This document shows positions 1 to 11,922 of a stretch of DNA of 64,000 nt, in pieces. Each line of letters starts with the position of its first letter. The stretch's first letter is position 1. Under the pieces are notes generated by a model. That model was not told the origin of the DNA, did no database searches, and saw only the letters and a list, made by a program, of their open reading frames with translations. This DNA is from Hysterium pulicare CBS 123377 (Eukaryota; Ascomycota; Dothideomycetes; Hysteriales; Hysteriaceae): the NCBI GenBank assembly GCA_000467715.1, contig AJFK01000324.1, positions 119,972-183,971 on the forward strand, written 5' to 3'. A program made the position numbers and the translations under genes.

Positions 1-853
1 TTGAGAATGTTGCAAATGTGCAAAAGGTTCTACAAGAGGTTTGGAGACCTGCTTTAAATGGAGGCGAACGAAGGGACTGGGAAGAGGTTTTGCGGGATTG
101 GCAATGGACTATCAGCCTTTCCTGATCCCACTCGGACAGAATCACCTTTCATCTCACATTCGGGTTTTCCGACGAATCCTCCCAGCTTTTTGGATATCTA
201 AATGGAAGATCCAAGGCACGATGGGAACACAGCTCCCTGTCCCAAGCCCGAAGATACGAACTTGTCATCCTAGAGACTGGATACTTATCCTTTCTATCGA
301 TGGCTAAGCTTCTCTGTGGTACTTCCCATCGACTAAATTCCCCATTTCCATTGGCTATTATCAGCTGATTCTATCAGCCCGAAGGGTCCAAGGACTGTAC
401 ATACAAGCGATGTCTCACAAACATTTTTCTCACCTCGACGGTACTTAAGCTACTTGTATGCAAGCAAACGATCTCCTCACGGGTCGCTCGATATAAGAAT
501 CACCGCTCCAATGCCGCTTCAGGGCACCGTGGAGCTGCTGGCTAACACTATACTCTTTGGCCTGCGATGTCCTGGATCACGAAGTTGTGACACCAACTCG
601 GGAAGTGAAAAATGATCATACATATTATAGTGATATAGGCTTTCGACCGAATTTCGATCTTCTATTCTAAAATGATTTCATGTTTCCAGAAAACGTAAAC
701 GGTAATAATGCGATCCCCATCCATCCCGGATGCCACGGGATATAAATATCAATAATCAATGCATGCACTACCGAAAACACCCAAACACCCCAACCCCCGT
801 ATATCAATGAATACCGAAGATCAAAAGACGCCTTAAGCATTCCAACGCCTTTT
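1..853. other. intergenic region, nothing recognised
   Basis: No coding segment with convincing composition, splice signals or family resemblance was seen on either strand. The distal part is the likely 3' flank of the phosphatase gene that ends at 854. The window edge may cut another gene here, but nothing supports one. Confidence 0.5.
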
Positions 854-2529
854 TTACTTATATCCCTTTGTCTTGCACTTCACACTGACAACACTAGTTT
901 TCGCATCCTTCCCCTTCTTCCCAGCCTCAATAACAAAAGCAGTCAGCTTCCCACCATTGACGCACCCCGAATCAAGCCCCTTGCTATACTTAAGGATATT
1001 CATACCGCGTTTAGCGTGATGTCCATAAATCACCGTCTTCCGTTCTTTCGCCGGTAATTTCTCCTGCTGATGATTCCAAAATTTCTCCCAGGGAAACCCA
1101 TCGCGGTCTTCAGAGGGTAATCTCGTCTCCAAATCAATCGACCGCATATTCATGCACTGATACGGATCCTGTTTCTCCAACGAGACGCCGGGAACTAGAC
1201 CCGCGTGCACAACTATGACTTCGCCCATGCCGGCGATGTCGCCCACGCGCAGAATCACGGGACAGGATTGCAGGTAGCGGACTTGATCTTCGGAGAATTG
1301 CTTGGCGAGACGGCGGAACTTGTAATCGCCGTGCGAGAAGGATTCTTCGTCGAGGGTGTCTTCGGTGCGGTCGGTGGATTCGTCCGGGCCGGGGAGTTGG
1401 ACGTGGTGGGCGAGCATATCGGATAGGGAGAGGAGGGTGCGGTCTTCGTGGTTGCCGCGGACGCAGGAGGCGGAGAGGGATTGGGCTAGGGATACTACGC
1501 CGGAGGAGTCGGGACCTGGGGGTTTTAGTTAGATAGATTCAAGGAAGGCGGCTTTTTGGCGTATCCGGATTTGGAGGGGGGGAGAGGGTTGAATTTACCT
1601 TTATTGATGATATCTCCCGTCAGAATCAAATGATCGTGATTCTCGTTAAAATCCACCTTCTTCAACAAATCCTCCAACTCCTCTCTACATCCGTGCACAT
1701 CCCCCACCACAATCAACCTCTTCGTCTTCGAAGCCTCCCCAATCGGTAATAACCGGCTATCCATCTGTTTCACCTGCACCATGTCCGAGAACTCCGGCCT
1801 CATATTACTCCCAAAAGGCGCTTTGGGAACAAAATCCATTTTCCGTTGGTCCATTCTATACTGAGTCCAGTTCGGCCCAAAATACGTGCGCCACGCAATC
1901 CACGTCACAAGCAGCAAGACAAGATAGATCAGGGCGTAGCGCTGGAGGCGTCTGGGAACGCGGTTCTGCGATTGTGCGACTAGGTGTTTCCACTTGGGAT
2001 GGACCCAATGTTCATCTTCTTCCTTGGCGTAGAAAGCTTCGTCTTCGTCCGAGGCGTCGACGTCTTGGAATCGTTTCCAGTCGTTTGTGACGTAGTCTAT
2101 TAGCGGTCGCTCTTGAGGATGTGCGTACGGGGTTCGATTTGCCATGAACTTGATCTTGGTCTTGGACTGTGGGTCGGGAGAGGGATGGCGTGAGGGGACC
2201 CCGATTAGAGTCGCGGAGGAAGCGGTGCTTGAGGAGGAACTGGGACGGGAGGGTTTCGTTTGGTGTGAGAGGAGGGGAGATGGGGAGATTGGGGTTCCGG
2301 AAGTTGATGTCGTGTAGCGGAAACGGGTCACTGGGGATGATATGAGGGTGGTGGTGGTATTAAGAGTAAGGGTCGGGTGATTTGAGGTGCCGACGTCGTT
2401 TGAGTTTCGCTCGGCATCAAGGCTCGACAATTGGTGACTGCTCGGAGGCGGTGAATTAGGGAAAGGACGTTGAGATGAATGCGGATAGGAGGCCTCATCG
2501 TTCTGAGGCGAAAGCTGTTTCTCCTCCAT
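854..2529 (-). CDS. PPN2: Ppn2-like membrane-anchored metallophosphatase (PPP superfamily)
   Basis: Two exons, complement(join(854..1515,1599..2529)), 530 residues; the 83-bp intron joins the frame so that GDIINKG runs into PDSSG. A long Ser/Pro/Thr-rich N-terminal tail (about residues 1-190) is followed by one membrane segment (about 198-217, LIYLVLLLVTWIAW-like) and then the phosphoesterase domain. The metal-binding motifs are all visible: GDVHG (276-280), GDIINKG, GNHED, VVHAG and IYGHHA near the C-terminus. In budding yeast the matching architecture is Ppn2, a zinc-dependent vacuolar endopolyphosphatase of the PPP fold; cytosolic tail, single membrane anchor and lumenal catalytic domain fit that role. 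The yeast protein is shorter; the extension is N-terminal. Substrate (polyphosphate) is inferred from the family, not visible. The ATG at 2529 is the only good start upstream of the membrane segment. It lies head-to-head with the Ras-like gene. Confidence 0.85.
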
Positions 2530-2901
2530 CGAGAGTAGTGGCCGCGATCAGGGACGTGGATGACGCGGTCGGAAAAGGCAGCCAATGATGCGAGAATGAC
2601 AAGACACTTGGCGTGGGATGGTGTCTTGGTATTGAGGATATTCTCGCGTTAAGGGCTTCCATTCTTTATATTGCTGCGATGGGGAGAGCAGGAGGAGTCG
2701 GCAATGTCGGGACGTTATTGAGGGTGACGTTGAAGCCAATTGATCCTTCCGCTGATAGATTGCGCTTTGATGAAGTGGACGAGGAAGCACGGGTCTTGGC
2801 ACGCTGGTGCCTGCAGCAGTCTCACCAATCTATTCACACTTTATTGACAACACCCCAAAGCAAGATTCAACGCCCATGAAACGAGATTGACTAGCCTGCT
2901 G
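2530..2901. promoter_or_regulatory. divergent intergenic region (phosphatase / Ras-like GTPase)
   Basis: These 372 bp separate two divergently oriented start codons (2529 minus, 2902 plus), so both promoters must lie here or overlap the 5' ends. Open frames on the minus strand in this stretch are antisense or 5' leader. No specific factor site was recognised. Confidence 0.4.
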
Positions 2902-3652
2902 ATGATGGCTTCAACAACGACATCGTATTCTGTGATTGTCTTCGGAGAATCTGGCGTGGGGAAAACATGCTTCGTCGACATGGTAGGGCCCAAGCTTCAT
3001 GTTTTATAGCCTGTTGCTGCAATTCACGTTTCAATTCTAGTTCGTCTTCAATCACTACGCTCAACTGTACGATCCCTTTCAGGAGCCATCCGCGCGCAAG
3101 CAGATCACACTTGACGCCGAGGACTATATGCTGGAGCTTCTCGACATAAATGCCACGCTTTTAAGACAGGAAGATACCTCATTCTCCAAAGCTATGTTCG
3201 CACGTTGGCTTCAAGACGCAGATGGAGTAGTTCTCCTCTACAGCACTAACTCCAGAGCAAGTTACGAGCACATCAAGAATGAAGGATACATGAACATTAT
3301 CCAAGCTCGGGCAATGAATGTCACCAAAGACAACAAGCCATTCCCATGCGGCCCGCAAAGATTTGGGTGTATTATGGTAGGTACAAAAACGGATCTCTTA
3401 AATGAACGAGAGGTTCCGACAGATGAGGCACAAGGATTCGCCCAGACACAAGGCATACCATTCTTCGAAGTTTGCGCGCGAACAGACCTTGATGCCATCC
3501 ACGGTTCAATGTATGAGCTGGTCAAGTCTATCAATAGAGCCAAAGACCTCGATAAAGAAGGGCTTGCAAGAGATGAAGCAAGGAGAATAGAGAGAGAAAA
3601 GGCGAATCCAATAAGCTCTTACATTAACAAGCTCCGGACAAGGACCCCCTGA
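2902..3652 (+). CDS. atypical Ras-like small GTPase
   Basis: Two exons, join(2902..2982,3041..3652), about 230 residues; the 58-bp intron (GTAGGG...TTCTAG) lies directly after the P-loop. The P-loop GESGVGKT (about residues 16-23) is intact. The G4 motif appears as GTKTDL in place of NKxD, with the specificity Asp kept. The switch II motif DxxG is changed: DINA stands where D-T-A-G is expected, so the glycine that senses the gamma phosphate is missing. There is no C-terminal CAAX box; the protein ends RTRTP, so it is probably not prenylated. Hydrophobic beta strands (LLDINATLL, DGVVLLYS, FGCIMVGTKTD) fit the Ras fold. Two ATG codons are adjacent (2902, 2905). A divergent, possibly GTPase-deficient family member is likely; a degenerate Rheb/Ras relative is the alternative. 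Cellular role unknown. Confidence 0.8.
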
Positions 3653-4694
3653 GCTACGAGATATATGCTTACTCGCGTCGAATTCTCCATCGGAAATCAA
3701 AAGCGAAACACTGATGATGTCTTTAAGCACGAGAAATTACTCTGCTATCAAGGGAAACATTTCCGCTTATTTCCGGCGGAGCTGCACAGGCCTTGAAGGA
3801 CTTCATCGTTACGATTTCGAGGCAGCAATTTCCTTCGCCGCCACCATTCTTCTGCTTACCTGTTTTTCAAAGTTTAGTCCATCACCATTGTTCGGATTGC
3901 TCTGCTTCTCTAGCATGCTTAATTCAGAAGTAAGCATGCTGAACTATGCCCACGTCCAGGAGCGTCAAAGTGGGAAGAGAAGGTGACGATAGACGTTTAG
4001 CTGTGCACCAATTCGTATAGAAGACACGTAAGTTTCTCCTCTAACTTGTCGAAGAACCGATTTCAAGCTCACAGCAGTAGGGCTACTATTCAGAACAGGA
4101 ATAAATCTAAGTTTCATTTGGGAGATCGTTGGGATTGGCCTGCCTTCCAAGTAACCGAGAACATGCCTAGATAATGCGAATTCGGTAAATGGCCCCGGAA
4201 AGGGAATAGTTGGCGTACTTAAACCATTCCCAACCCGAAAAATGCTGCAGGATGCGTCTGTGTGACCTTGAAAATATGGGGATAAGGTCAGTCAGCTTCA
4301 TAATGAGTATCAGAACGCTTCGCATACTGATCTTCGGTATTAGCTTGCAATGCAGGCTGTTAAAGAATGGCTTGAATGGTAATGAATGAATGATAGGCGA
4401 CTACCCGCGCTGTCCGCCCACTCCGCCACATCGCCTACACCCCCCAAGAATTCTAGTCTCAAAGGATTCGAATCCTAATCCTAATCCTCAATCTATTTCT
4501 TTTCCTAATCCTTCGACCAAATTGCGCTCAATATTAGCCTACGGTTCTCGTCCAACGCACCATTCGTTGAATAACGATGTTCGCTAAACCACAGTGAGCA
4601 CTAGAGCCAATAGCACTGCGCTTGAACAGTATATAACTCTACTGTATCCCATGTCCAATCTTCAGCTTCCGCTTTCTTTCTCTCTTTCGATACT
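3653..4694. other. intergenic region with a short inverted repeat
   Basis: This 1-kb gap follows the Ras-like gene. It holds a 10-bp perfect inverted repeat (see 3912-3940) and a short run of TCCTAA-like hexamers near 4471-4493, too short to call a microsatellite array. The distal part is the promoter of the monooxygenase gene. No gene was supported. Confidence 0.4.
3912..3940. repeat. perfect 10-bp inverted repeat (stem-loop)
   Basis: AGCATGCTTA at 3912-3921 is the exact reverse complement of TAAGCATGCT at 3931-3940, with a 9-base loop. It sits about 260 bp downstream of the Ras-like stop codon. It could be a hairpin in the 3' UTR or a dyad binding site; neither is shown. Confidence 0.6.
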
Positions 4695-6328
4695 ATGCCT
4701 GCAACGTCAAACCTCCAATGCGGCATCGTAGGCGCAGGCATTGCCGGCCTTGCCGCAGCTATTGCGCTTCGCCGTGCTGGCCATAACGTCGAAATATTTG
4801 AGCGCTCCCAGTTCAAGAACGAGATCGGCGCTGCAATCATGTTGACTCCAAACGGAACCCGGATACTATCCCGCTGGGGACTGGACTTGGATAAATGGGG
4901 CGCCACTGATAATAACCAATTTAGGAGTGCGCAAAGTGCTACGCTTGACATCGTCTATACCGACGTCTTCCCAAATATGAAAGAGAAATACGGGGATCGG
5001 TACTGTGCTTTCCACCGCGTTGATCTTCATTCTGGGCTGAGAGAGCTTGCTGAGAAAGAGATGGATGGTTGGGCCCCTCCTGCTAAGATTCGATTAGCCT
5101 CGGAAGTCGTGAAGGTGGATTGTGAGGAAGGGAAGTTGACTTTGATAGATGGGAGCACGTTACAGAAAGACTTTGTTGTATTAGCAGATGGCTGCCATGT
5201 GAGATATCTTAACTCGAAGAGACCAAACCGCAGGCTTATTCTTCTTCACAGTGCAAATTTCTAAATGACATCTCAGGAGAAAACACGCAGACCGTCAAGA
5301 TAGGAAAATCAGTGTACCGCTGGCTTGTTCCGATAGAGAGAATTCGGGAGGATCCGCCGTCACGGGGTCTATGGCTGACTGAAAACCCCGGGTTTCTTTC
5401 AGCGACAAACTTTGAAACTGGTGTTTTCGTCGTGACATATCCTTGTCGAAAGTACGCTTTATTCCCCACCCTCTGCGCTCCTTTCATTCTCTATCCAAAC
5501 TCGAAGGCTGATCTAATCTTAAGCTCTAAACTTCTCAACTGCGCCGTCTTCCACAACACCCGCGAAGATATGAAAGATCGCACGGGTATATTCTACTCCT
5601 CTCATGGCCTCTTCTTATCAGCCGCTAAGCCATCATTACAGATTGGAACTCCGCCGCAACCCATGATGACGTCCTCCAAGAGCTTCAAGGTTTCCACCCT
5701 GTAATCCGCTCCCTACCAATGTATGTCACCCCTTCGCATCATTAATTCTTACCACTGACGGTTCCTCAGGAAAGCCGACCAAATAAAGGTCTACACCGTA
5801 ACCCAGCGCGCCCCATCGCCCCGCATAACCCGCGGCCGCGTCGTCGCAATAGGAGACGCCGTCCACCACATGCTCCCCACACACGCCCAAGGCGGAAACT
5901 CCGCCCTCGAAGACGCCGCAGCGCTAGAAGTCTTGCTTTCTCCCCAAAACTTCCCTCTCTCCCCTTCCCAGGACCTCACCACAACTCTCGACCTTTACCA
6001 AAGCCTCCGCCTCCCCCGTACCGCCACATCCCAGATCCTCTCCTCCTGCAACCCGCGCATGACGATGGAGGGACTGGACCAACAAACCGCCTTGATAAGA
6101 AAGTTTTACCAGGGTCCTTTTCCGCCGTGGCCGGAGTGTCCGGGGTGGAGTGAGCCGATAAGAGAGTTCTTTTTCCCGTATGATGTTTTTGAGCAGGCGG
6201 AGAGGGCGGTAAGGGTGTTCAAGGAGAAGGGGAGGTTGGAAGAAGGGGAAGGAGAGGGGGGGCTGAAGTGGTTTGGGGATTGTGAGGGGGCGAAGTGGGG
6301 TTTGGGGGGCGGGACTTGGAGTATGTAG
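4695..6328 (+). CDS. FAD-dependent monooxygenase, salicylate hydroxylase-like
   Basis: Five exons, join(4695..5198,5252..5451,5524..5585,5642..5720,5770..6328), 467 residues, all junctions in frame with GT-AG introns of 49-72 bp. The N-terminus has the FAD-binding dinucleotide motif GAGIAGLAAAIALRRAG followed by the ribose-binding acid (EIFERS). The DG motif appears as LADGCH at the end of exon 1. YPCRN, KLLNCAVFHNTRED and DVLQELQGFHP match the middle of the class A flavoprotein hydroxylases. The second FAD motif, AIGDAVHHMLPTHAQGG, is intact in exon 5. Such enzymes hydroxylate aromatic acids with NAD(P)H and O2, some decarboxylating salicylate to catechol; the true substrate here cannot be read from sequence. 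The gene stands alone, with no aromatic-degradation neighbours. The C-terminus is glycine- and glutamate-rich and probably disordered. Confidence 0.9.
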
Positions 6329-6841
6329 GGTGAGGGGGTTAGTTGAAGATACGGTGGGTTTGTAGATAGTTGTGGTTAGCAAATAGTACTTGAGGACATA
6401 AGCGCGGTCTTCAATGTTTTTTTAATGCATTGCATTGATACATCCTTCCTCATTCCATCTAAGTTAGTGGGAAAAGCCCATCTATTGGAGGGTATCAAAT
6501 ATTCAGATTAAGCAGGAGAGAAAGTAAACACCCCGAGCGCCCGAGCTGAGAGATAGATATCGAAATGGCAAAAAGTTCAAATATCCTCCCTATTTGCTGA
6601 ATACCAGCGCTTCGCCCCAACTCCATACAGTCCCTAATAAAAACAGGTACAGGTCGCCTTGGTAGGCGGTGGAAGGGTCACTGCTGTGATTCGAAATGCA
6701 TGAAGGAAGATCTAGTGCAACAGGTGGACCTCGACAGCACGCGAGGTGAGTTTCGAAAGCTTTCCAGTGATAACGTATCGAGAGCAAACAGTAGAGCAAA
6801 AGGGCAAAAGTCGGGGAGGCACTGGATTTGATGGATGTTAT
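6329..6841. other. intergenic region between convergent genes
   Basis: This gap lies between the ends of the convergent monooxygenase and Nse4 genes and should hold both 3' UTRs. No coding or repeat feature was seen. Confidence 0.4.
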
Positions 6842-8431
6842 TTAGCTATACCAACCCGTCGCGGAAACGGCCGACTCCTCTGGCACACGATGGGGGATGA
6901 GAGGTTCTTTGATATCGAAGGCTCGAATTAGGCTTTTCCATGTTGGCCAATCGAGACTGAACACGGCTTGGTGTTTTGAGACGTTTTCTTCACGTTGCTC
7001 TTGGATGGTGCGCGGAGCGGAGGGCACTACATTTCATTAGCAAGGGGACGAGAGGGAACACATGAGGTGAACAGCTTACATAAGATTGGCAACCCATGTA
7101 TGTCCTTCAAAACCTTGACCCTACCCTCTTTGATCAAGAAACTAACGTAGAAGAGGTTCTCTACCGTTTGACCGAATGATTTTGGATTAATGGTGAAGTC
7201 GAACAAAGAGACACAAGCATCATGATCGGGTGTAAGTGAGATGCGCCTCCTTCTGCACGCCGCCTCAATCGCCTCTTCATCTGGATCCTCTGATAGTTTA
7301 TCGAGTTCAGCTTCGACAACGCTCATATTCTTTTCAATGTGTTTCTCCATAGTAGCTTTGATTCCCTTGACAATATGGGTCAGGTTGGAGCTTTCCGACT
7401 GCTTGATGTCTGCATGTTCCAGCTCTTGAGGACGTGTTGTTGGCCCGACCGGCTGCTTTTGTGATTTTGCCCGACGAGTTTGTGTCTGGCGAGCTCTTTT
7501 CTGGACGGATAGAGGACCGAGGAGAAAGCTTGGAACAGGCGGACGTTTGTTTGTTGGGAAGCAAGCTTTCGCGCCCAGCGCTGCCCAGTCTAAGCCATCA
7601 CCAGAATCCTCCTCTTCATCTTCTTCGTCTGCGCCTGTCCGCCTTCGGTGATTATTGTCACGAGCTTGTGTTGACCTTGGAGCGTCGTCGTCGTCTGTGG
7701 GGACTACTCCACCCAGCCGCATGAAGGTGATGCATTTTGACACAAACTCGTCCAAGTCGATGCTCACTGCCGCGTCGCCACGAACACTGTTGTTGGTCTT
7801 TTTGAGTGCCAGCTCCCCAGCGGATACTAAAAATCGTGAATCGAGCACAGCATCGGCGGTTTGTCGCACCCCTTTCATATACTGGTCGCCAAGTTGGACA
7901 TAGTCGAGGAGGCCGTGATTATCAGGCTTGACCAATTCATCTCTAGCATCTTTGCTGAGTCAGTAAAGTTCGGGTTGGACTCGGAAGGAGGTCTGTACCT
8001 TCCATGTCTCTGTGATTGTTCCTAATCTTAGCGCGTACTTCCCGACGCTCGTCAACATCTTGATTGGGATCATAGTATCGCGCCGTTTCTGGCTCCTCGC
8101 TACCTCGAATATTACTTTGACCAGACGCCTGAACGTCATATTGTCCCAAACGCCTCCTTTTGTGTCCATTGCTTGATGAACTAGAGTTAGGAGTAGGTAG
8201 CCGAGGAGGTGCCATTGGCTGTTTACCCTTATTCACAGGGCGGGGAGTTTCGTCGCGAGGATCGGGCTCATTTTCCTTGTCTGAGTTCGAAGAAGGTCCA
8301 GGACTTAGGACGGAATAAGTTGAGGCTCTGGTGGACGCGCGAAGTTGCGAAAGCGGCGTTGGATCTCTGTAGAGAGACGACTCGCGGCCAGGAGTTGGGC
8401 TAGGTTCTATATCAGTATTGAGTCGCGCCAT
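6842..8431 (-). CDS. nse4: Nse4, kleisin subunit of the SMC5/6 complex
   Basis: Three exons, complement(join(6842..7026,7080..7949,7999..8431)), 495 residues. Introns are 49 and 53 bp; the second carries a TGCTAAT branch site. The C-terminal domain is diagnostic: FDFTINPKSFGQTVENLFYV followed by SFLIKEGRV, then in the last exon KHQAVFSLDWPTWKSLI and AFDIKEPLIPHR. The N-terminal region contains DARDELVKPDNHGLLDYV, matching the kleisin N-terminal helical segment. The first 130 residues are Ser/Pro-rich with a basic stretch (GHKRRRLG), probably disordered and nuclear. Nse4 bridges the Smc5 and Smc6 heads with Nse1 and Nse3 and is needed for recombinational repair and chromosome disjunction. The protein is somewhat longer than typical because of the disordered tail. 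It is head-to-head with vps34. Confidence 0.92.
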
Positions 8432-8751
8432 CAGAGATGTCTACTCCAGCAGAAAACGGGGCTGTGCAGAGGGGTGGTGAGGCGTGGTGATGATAAGGGT
8501 GGTGGTGTTGGTGGTGAGGCAGAAACGGATTCGAGGCGACGCGATTGTTCGCTGCACGTGATTTGCCGCTGATACTCGATAGCGTGTCTCGCTAAATGCG
8601 TACCCAAACTGGAGCTCCGAGCTTCACCTGCAGCCTTATTGGGCTGAGACATTCACTATTCACGTGGTTGCCCCCAGCCGCGTCGGATTTGAGCTCAAAG
8701 ACAGCCTCCGCCATGTAGCCAATATCACATTTGTGTTCATTTTCAGTCAAA
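8432..8751. promoter_or_regulatory. bidirectional promoter region, nse4 / vps34
   Basis: Only 320 bp separate the start codons of nse4 (8431, minus) and vps34 (8752, plus), so the two conserved genes must share promoter DNA. The segment near 8500-8530 is GT/GG-rich (GGTGGTGTTGGTGGTGAGG-like). No named site was recognised. Confidence 0.5.
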
Positions 8752-11588
8752 ATGGAGACCTTCTCATTTGCAACTTCGGCTTCCTTGGATCTTGCCGTGA
8801 ATGTCAGAATGTATGTAGGTACCTGAAGATTGCCAGCACAGCGATGCTTACAGCGGGACAGAGTTCGCCTCGATGGGCATCAGAAGCAAATACCCTTTTC
8901 CGTTCTGCTCAAGAGACCAGACTTAAGATATCGCGCCTCAAACTTAGGGTAAGAGACTCTTCACCCCACTGTCGCGCTTGTGCTTTACTAACAGCTTGCA
9001 GTCCACATTCGGAGCTGTATGTCACAGCCCAAATCTGGGCGGATAGCAAACCCCTCACCATCCCCGTCCAAACCACGTATAAAACCTTCAGCAAAGGCCG
9101 AATCTGGAACGAATGGCTGGACCTGCCCGTAACTTATGCGAATATACCTCTAAATGCACAACTAGCTATAACCGTGTGGGACTTATCTCCGACGGAGAAG
9201 GAGGGGGCAAACCATGCCATACCCTTCGGCGGTACGACTATACCTCTGTTCGACAACGATCACACTCTACAAAAAGGAAGACAAAGATGCAGGCTTCACC
9301 GGAATACAGCAGCTGACGGGTTTTCGTCATCGACAACGCCGTGGGTGAAGCCTCAAACAAGAAGAGGTCGGAAGGATGCAAAAGCCGCAGATGGCACAGA
9401 CAAGCATAGTGCTGAGATGGAGAGATTAGAAGCTCTTCTGAAGAAGCAGGAGATGGGCGAGATACCGCCGAATTCGTGGCTGGATCAGATGGTCTTCCGC
9501 AAGATCGAAAAACTCAGATCTGCTGCTCTCAAAGCGGAAGCTGCGTCTAAATCTCGCACTAGTAGTGCGCGAGAGAAAGAGGCGAATGGAGATACTAATG
9601 GTGTATCCGCTGACACGACAGACGAAGAGCTGTTCTACTTGGATATTGAGTTTCCACGCTTTGACCATCCTATTGTGTTTGCCGATACTGAATATCCCCC
9701 ACCTCCGGTATCAACCATGCAACTTCCTTCAGGGTCTGAGGTTCGACTAAAACCTCCGCCTGAAGTGTCTTTTGGACCAGGAATAAATATCGACGGAAAT
9801 GGTTATGGTGATGCCGATGCCGGCAGGCTGATTCGAATATACGATCCCGAAGTGGGACTCAAGGACAATCCGGTCGAGAACAAGCATAGAAGACTCATCC
9901 GTAGCCATGGATCCGGTGCCGTGGATCGAGATATGAAGCCTAATCCTAAAATACGAGATGAGCTCAACGTCATCATGGCTTACGGTCCGCTTCATGATCT
10001 GAACTCGGATGAGAAGGATCTGGTCTGGAAGTTCAGGCATCACTTAACCCGCGATAAGCGAGCCTTGACCAAATTCATCAAATCAGTCTCTTGGAATGAA
10101 GCGAAGGAAGCCCAACAAGCGATACAAATATTGCCGAAATGGGCAGAGATCGATGTTGACGACGCTTTGGAATTACTTGGCCCGCAGATTGATAATCCAG
10201 CGGTCAGAGCCTATGCCGTAGACAGACTGCGGAAAGCCGATGATGACGAACTTCTTGTATATCTCCTTCAGCTGGTTCAGGCACTGAAGTTTGAAAAGTT
10301 CCAGCCAGTCTCTCCTGAGGCAACGGACGGTGATGCGCCCCGAGATTCATCTTTGGCACGCTTCTTAATCAATCGAGCCAAGAACAGTTTCACTCTTGGT
10401 AACTTTTTCTATTGGTACCTAATGGTTGAAATCGACGATCAAAGCCCAGACCAACGTCCCGAACACCGGGTATTGTTTAAGAAAGTTTCATTCGATTTCA
10501 TGGTTGAACTTGAGAAAACCCCCGAAGGTCTCGCTCGGCGTGCAACAATCAAGCGGCAAGCGGAACTTAACGTCGTTCTGTCAAAAATATCGAAAGAGGT
10601 CCGCTTTGCCCGCGAAGATCGACCGCGGAAGATTTCCCGTCTGAAAAAGTTTCTGGCAGACTCAAAAAACGAACTTGGCACGATTGATCCACTTCCACTT
10701 CCTCTCGATCCTTCCGTAATCATCACAGGCATCTATGCCGATGATGCCAATGTTCTGAAGTCGAGTCTCTTCCCTCTTCTACTCAATTTTAAAACAAGCA
10801 ACAACACCAAATACCCTATCCTCTTTAAAACAGGGGACGATCTACGACAAGATCAACTCGTCGTTCAGACAGTAACTCTTATGGACCGGCTTCTCCGTAA
10901 CGATAACTTGGATCTGAAACTTACACCCTACCGCATCTTGGCGACTTCTACTTCTACTGGGGCCGCGCAATTTATTCTAAGCACATCCCTCGCTGCAGCC
11001 GTCTCGAAACATAAAGGCTCACTTCTAGCCTACCTTCGTGCTAACAATCCTGATGACAGAGCACCTCTGGGAGTCCGCAAAGAAGCAATGGAAACTTACA
11101 TCAGGTCATGCGCAGGCTATTGCGTGATCACTTACATCCTCGGTGTAGGCGATCGTCATCTGGACAACCTCCTCATCTCACCCTCCGGTCACTTCTTCCA
11201 CGTTGATTTTGGTTACATTCTTGGCCGAGACCCTAAACCCTTCGCTCCACTCATGAAACTCTGTCGCGAGATGATTGAGGGCATGGGCGGACCCCAGCAT
11301 CCGAACTACAAGCAATTCAAAGGCTATGCTTTTACCGCTTATTCTATATTGCGGAAGCAGGCGAACCTGATATTGAATCTATTTGCACTCATGAGAGAGG
11401 CCAATATTCCGGACATTAAGTTTGAGAGGGATAAGGCTGTGTGGAAGGTACAGGAAAGGTTCATGTTGGAGATGAGCGAAGGGGAAGCGACCAACCACTT
11501 TGATCGCTTGATAGAAGACTCAGCGGGCGCGGTTATGCCTGTCGTCATTGATCGACTGCATGGGCTTGTTCAGCATTGGAGGGCATAG
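8752..11588 (+). CDS. vps34: Vps34, class III phosphatidylinositol 3-kinase
   Basis: Three exons, join(8752..8810,8862..8948,9002..11588), 910 residues, close to the usual fungal length. The start ATGGAGACC is chosen because the short exons restore the N-terminal C2 segment (DLAVNVRI, LDGHQKQIPFSVLLKRPDLR) ahead of SELYVTAQIWADSKPL. Order of domains: C2 (about 1-220), a charged linker, the PIK helical domain (about 330-530, from NPKIRDELNVIMAYGPL) and the kinase domain (about 620-910). Kinase signatures include FKTGDDLRQDQLVVQ, GVGDRHLDNLL (catalytic loop) and HVDFGYILGRDPKPF (activation segment). The C-terminus IDRLHGLVQHWRA is the membrane-contacting helix of Vps34. The enzyme makes PI3P on endosomes and autophagic membranes together with Vps15, Atg6/Beclin and Atg14 or Vps38. 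Confidence 0.97.
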
Positions 11589-11922
11589 AGAACCAGAGAC
11601 TCAATAATAGAAATGTCTTTGTAGATGACATGTGCTTTACATCTGGTGTTGTCTCGATTGGCCTGACTAACCGAACTGCCTAATGCTCCATCCTCTCCAG
11701 GTAACTCGGATGCGGGGCGGTTGCAGGCATAAGAAGCTCAGTCAGCCATACGTATGGCCGAAACCTGAGAGGATAGGAATATAGTTGGCTGCGAGTGCGC
11801 ATCTGCCCATCTACATGGGACCGCCTTCAATCTTACCAATCCTCCATGCAGCTTCGCCGATCTCAACGCCATATGGGAGCTCACATCCGGGGAACTCAAA
11901 AGTATAAGAGTGTTGCTGCTCC
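11589..11922. other. intergenic region
   Basis: This holds the vps34 3' flank and the promoter of the next gene; AGTATAAGAG near 11900 is a weak TATA-like element 20 bp before the start and may be coincidental. Confidence 0.3.

Noticed and set aside
4404-4480. tRNA-like C-rich stretch
   Set aside because: No cloverleaf with proper T-loop and acceptor pairing could be drawn.
7241-7903. Plus-strand open frames inside nse4
   Set aside because: They are antisense shadows of a clearly recognised gene.
8664-8751. Longer N-terminus for Vps34 from 8664
   Set aside because: The upstream part reads through two introns; the spliced start at 8752 restores the conserved C2 segment.
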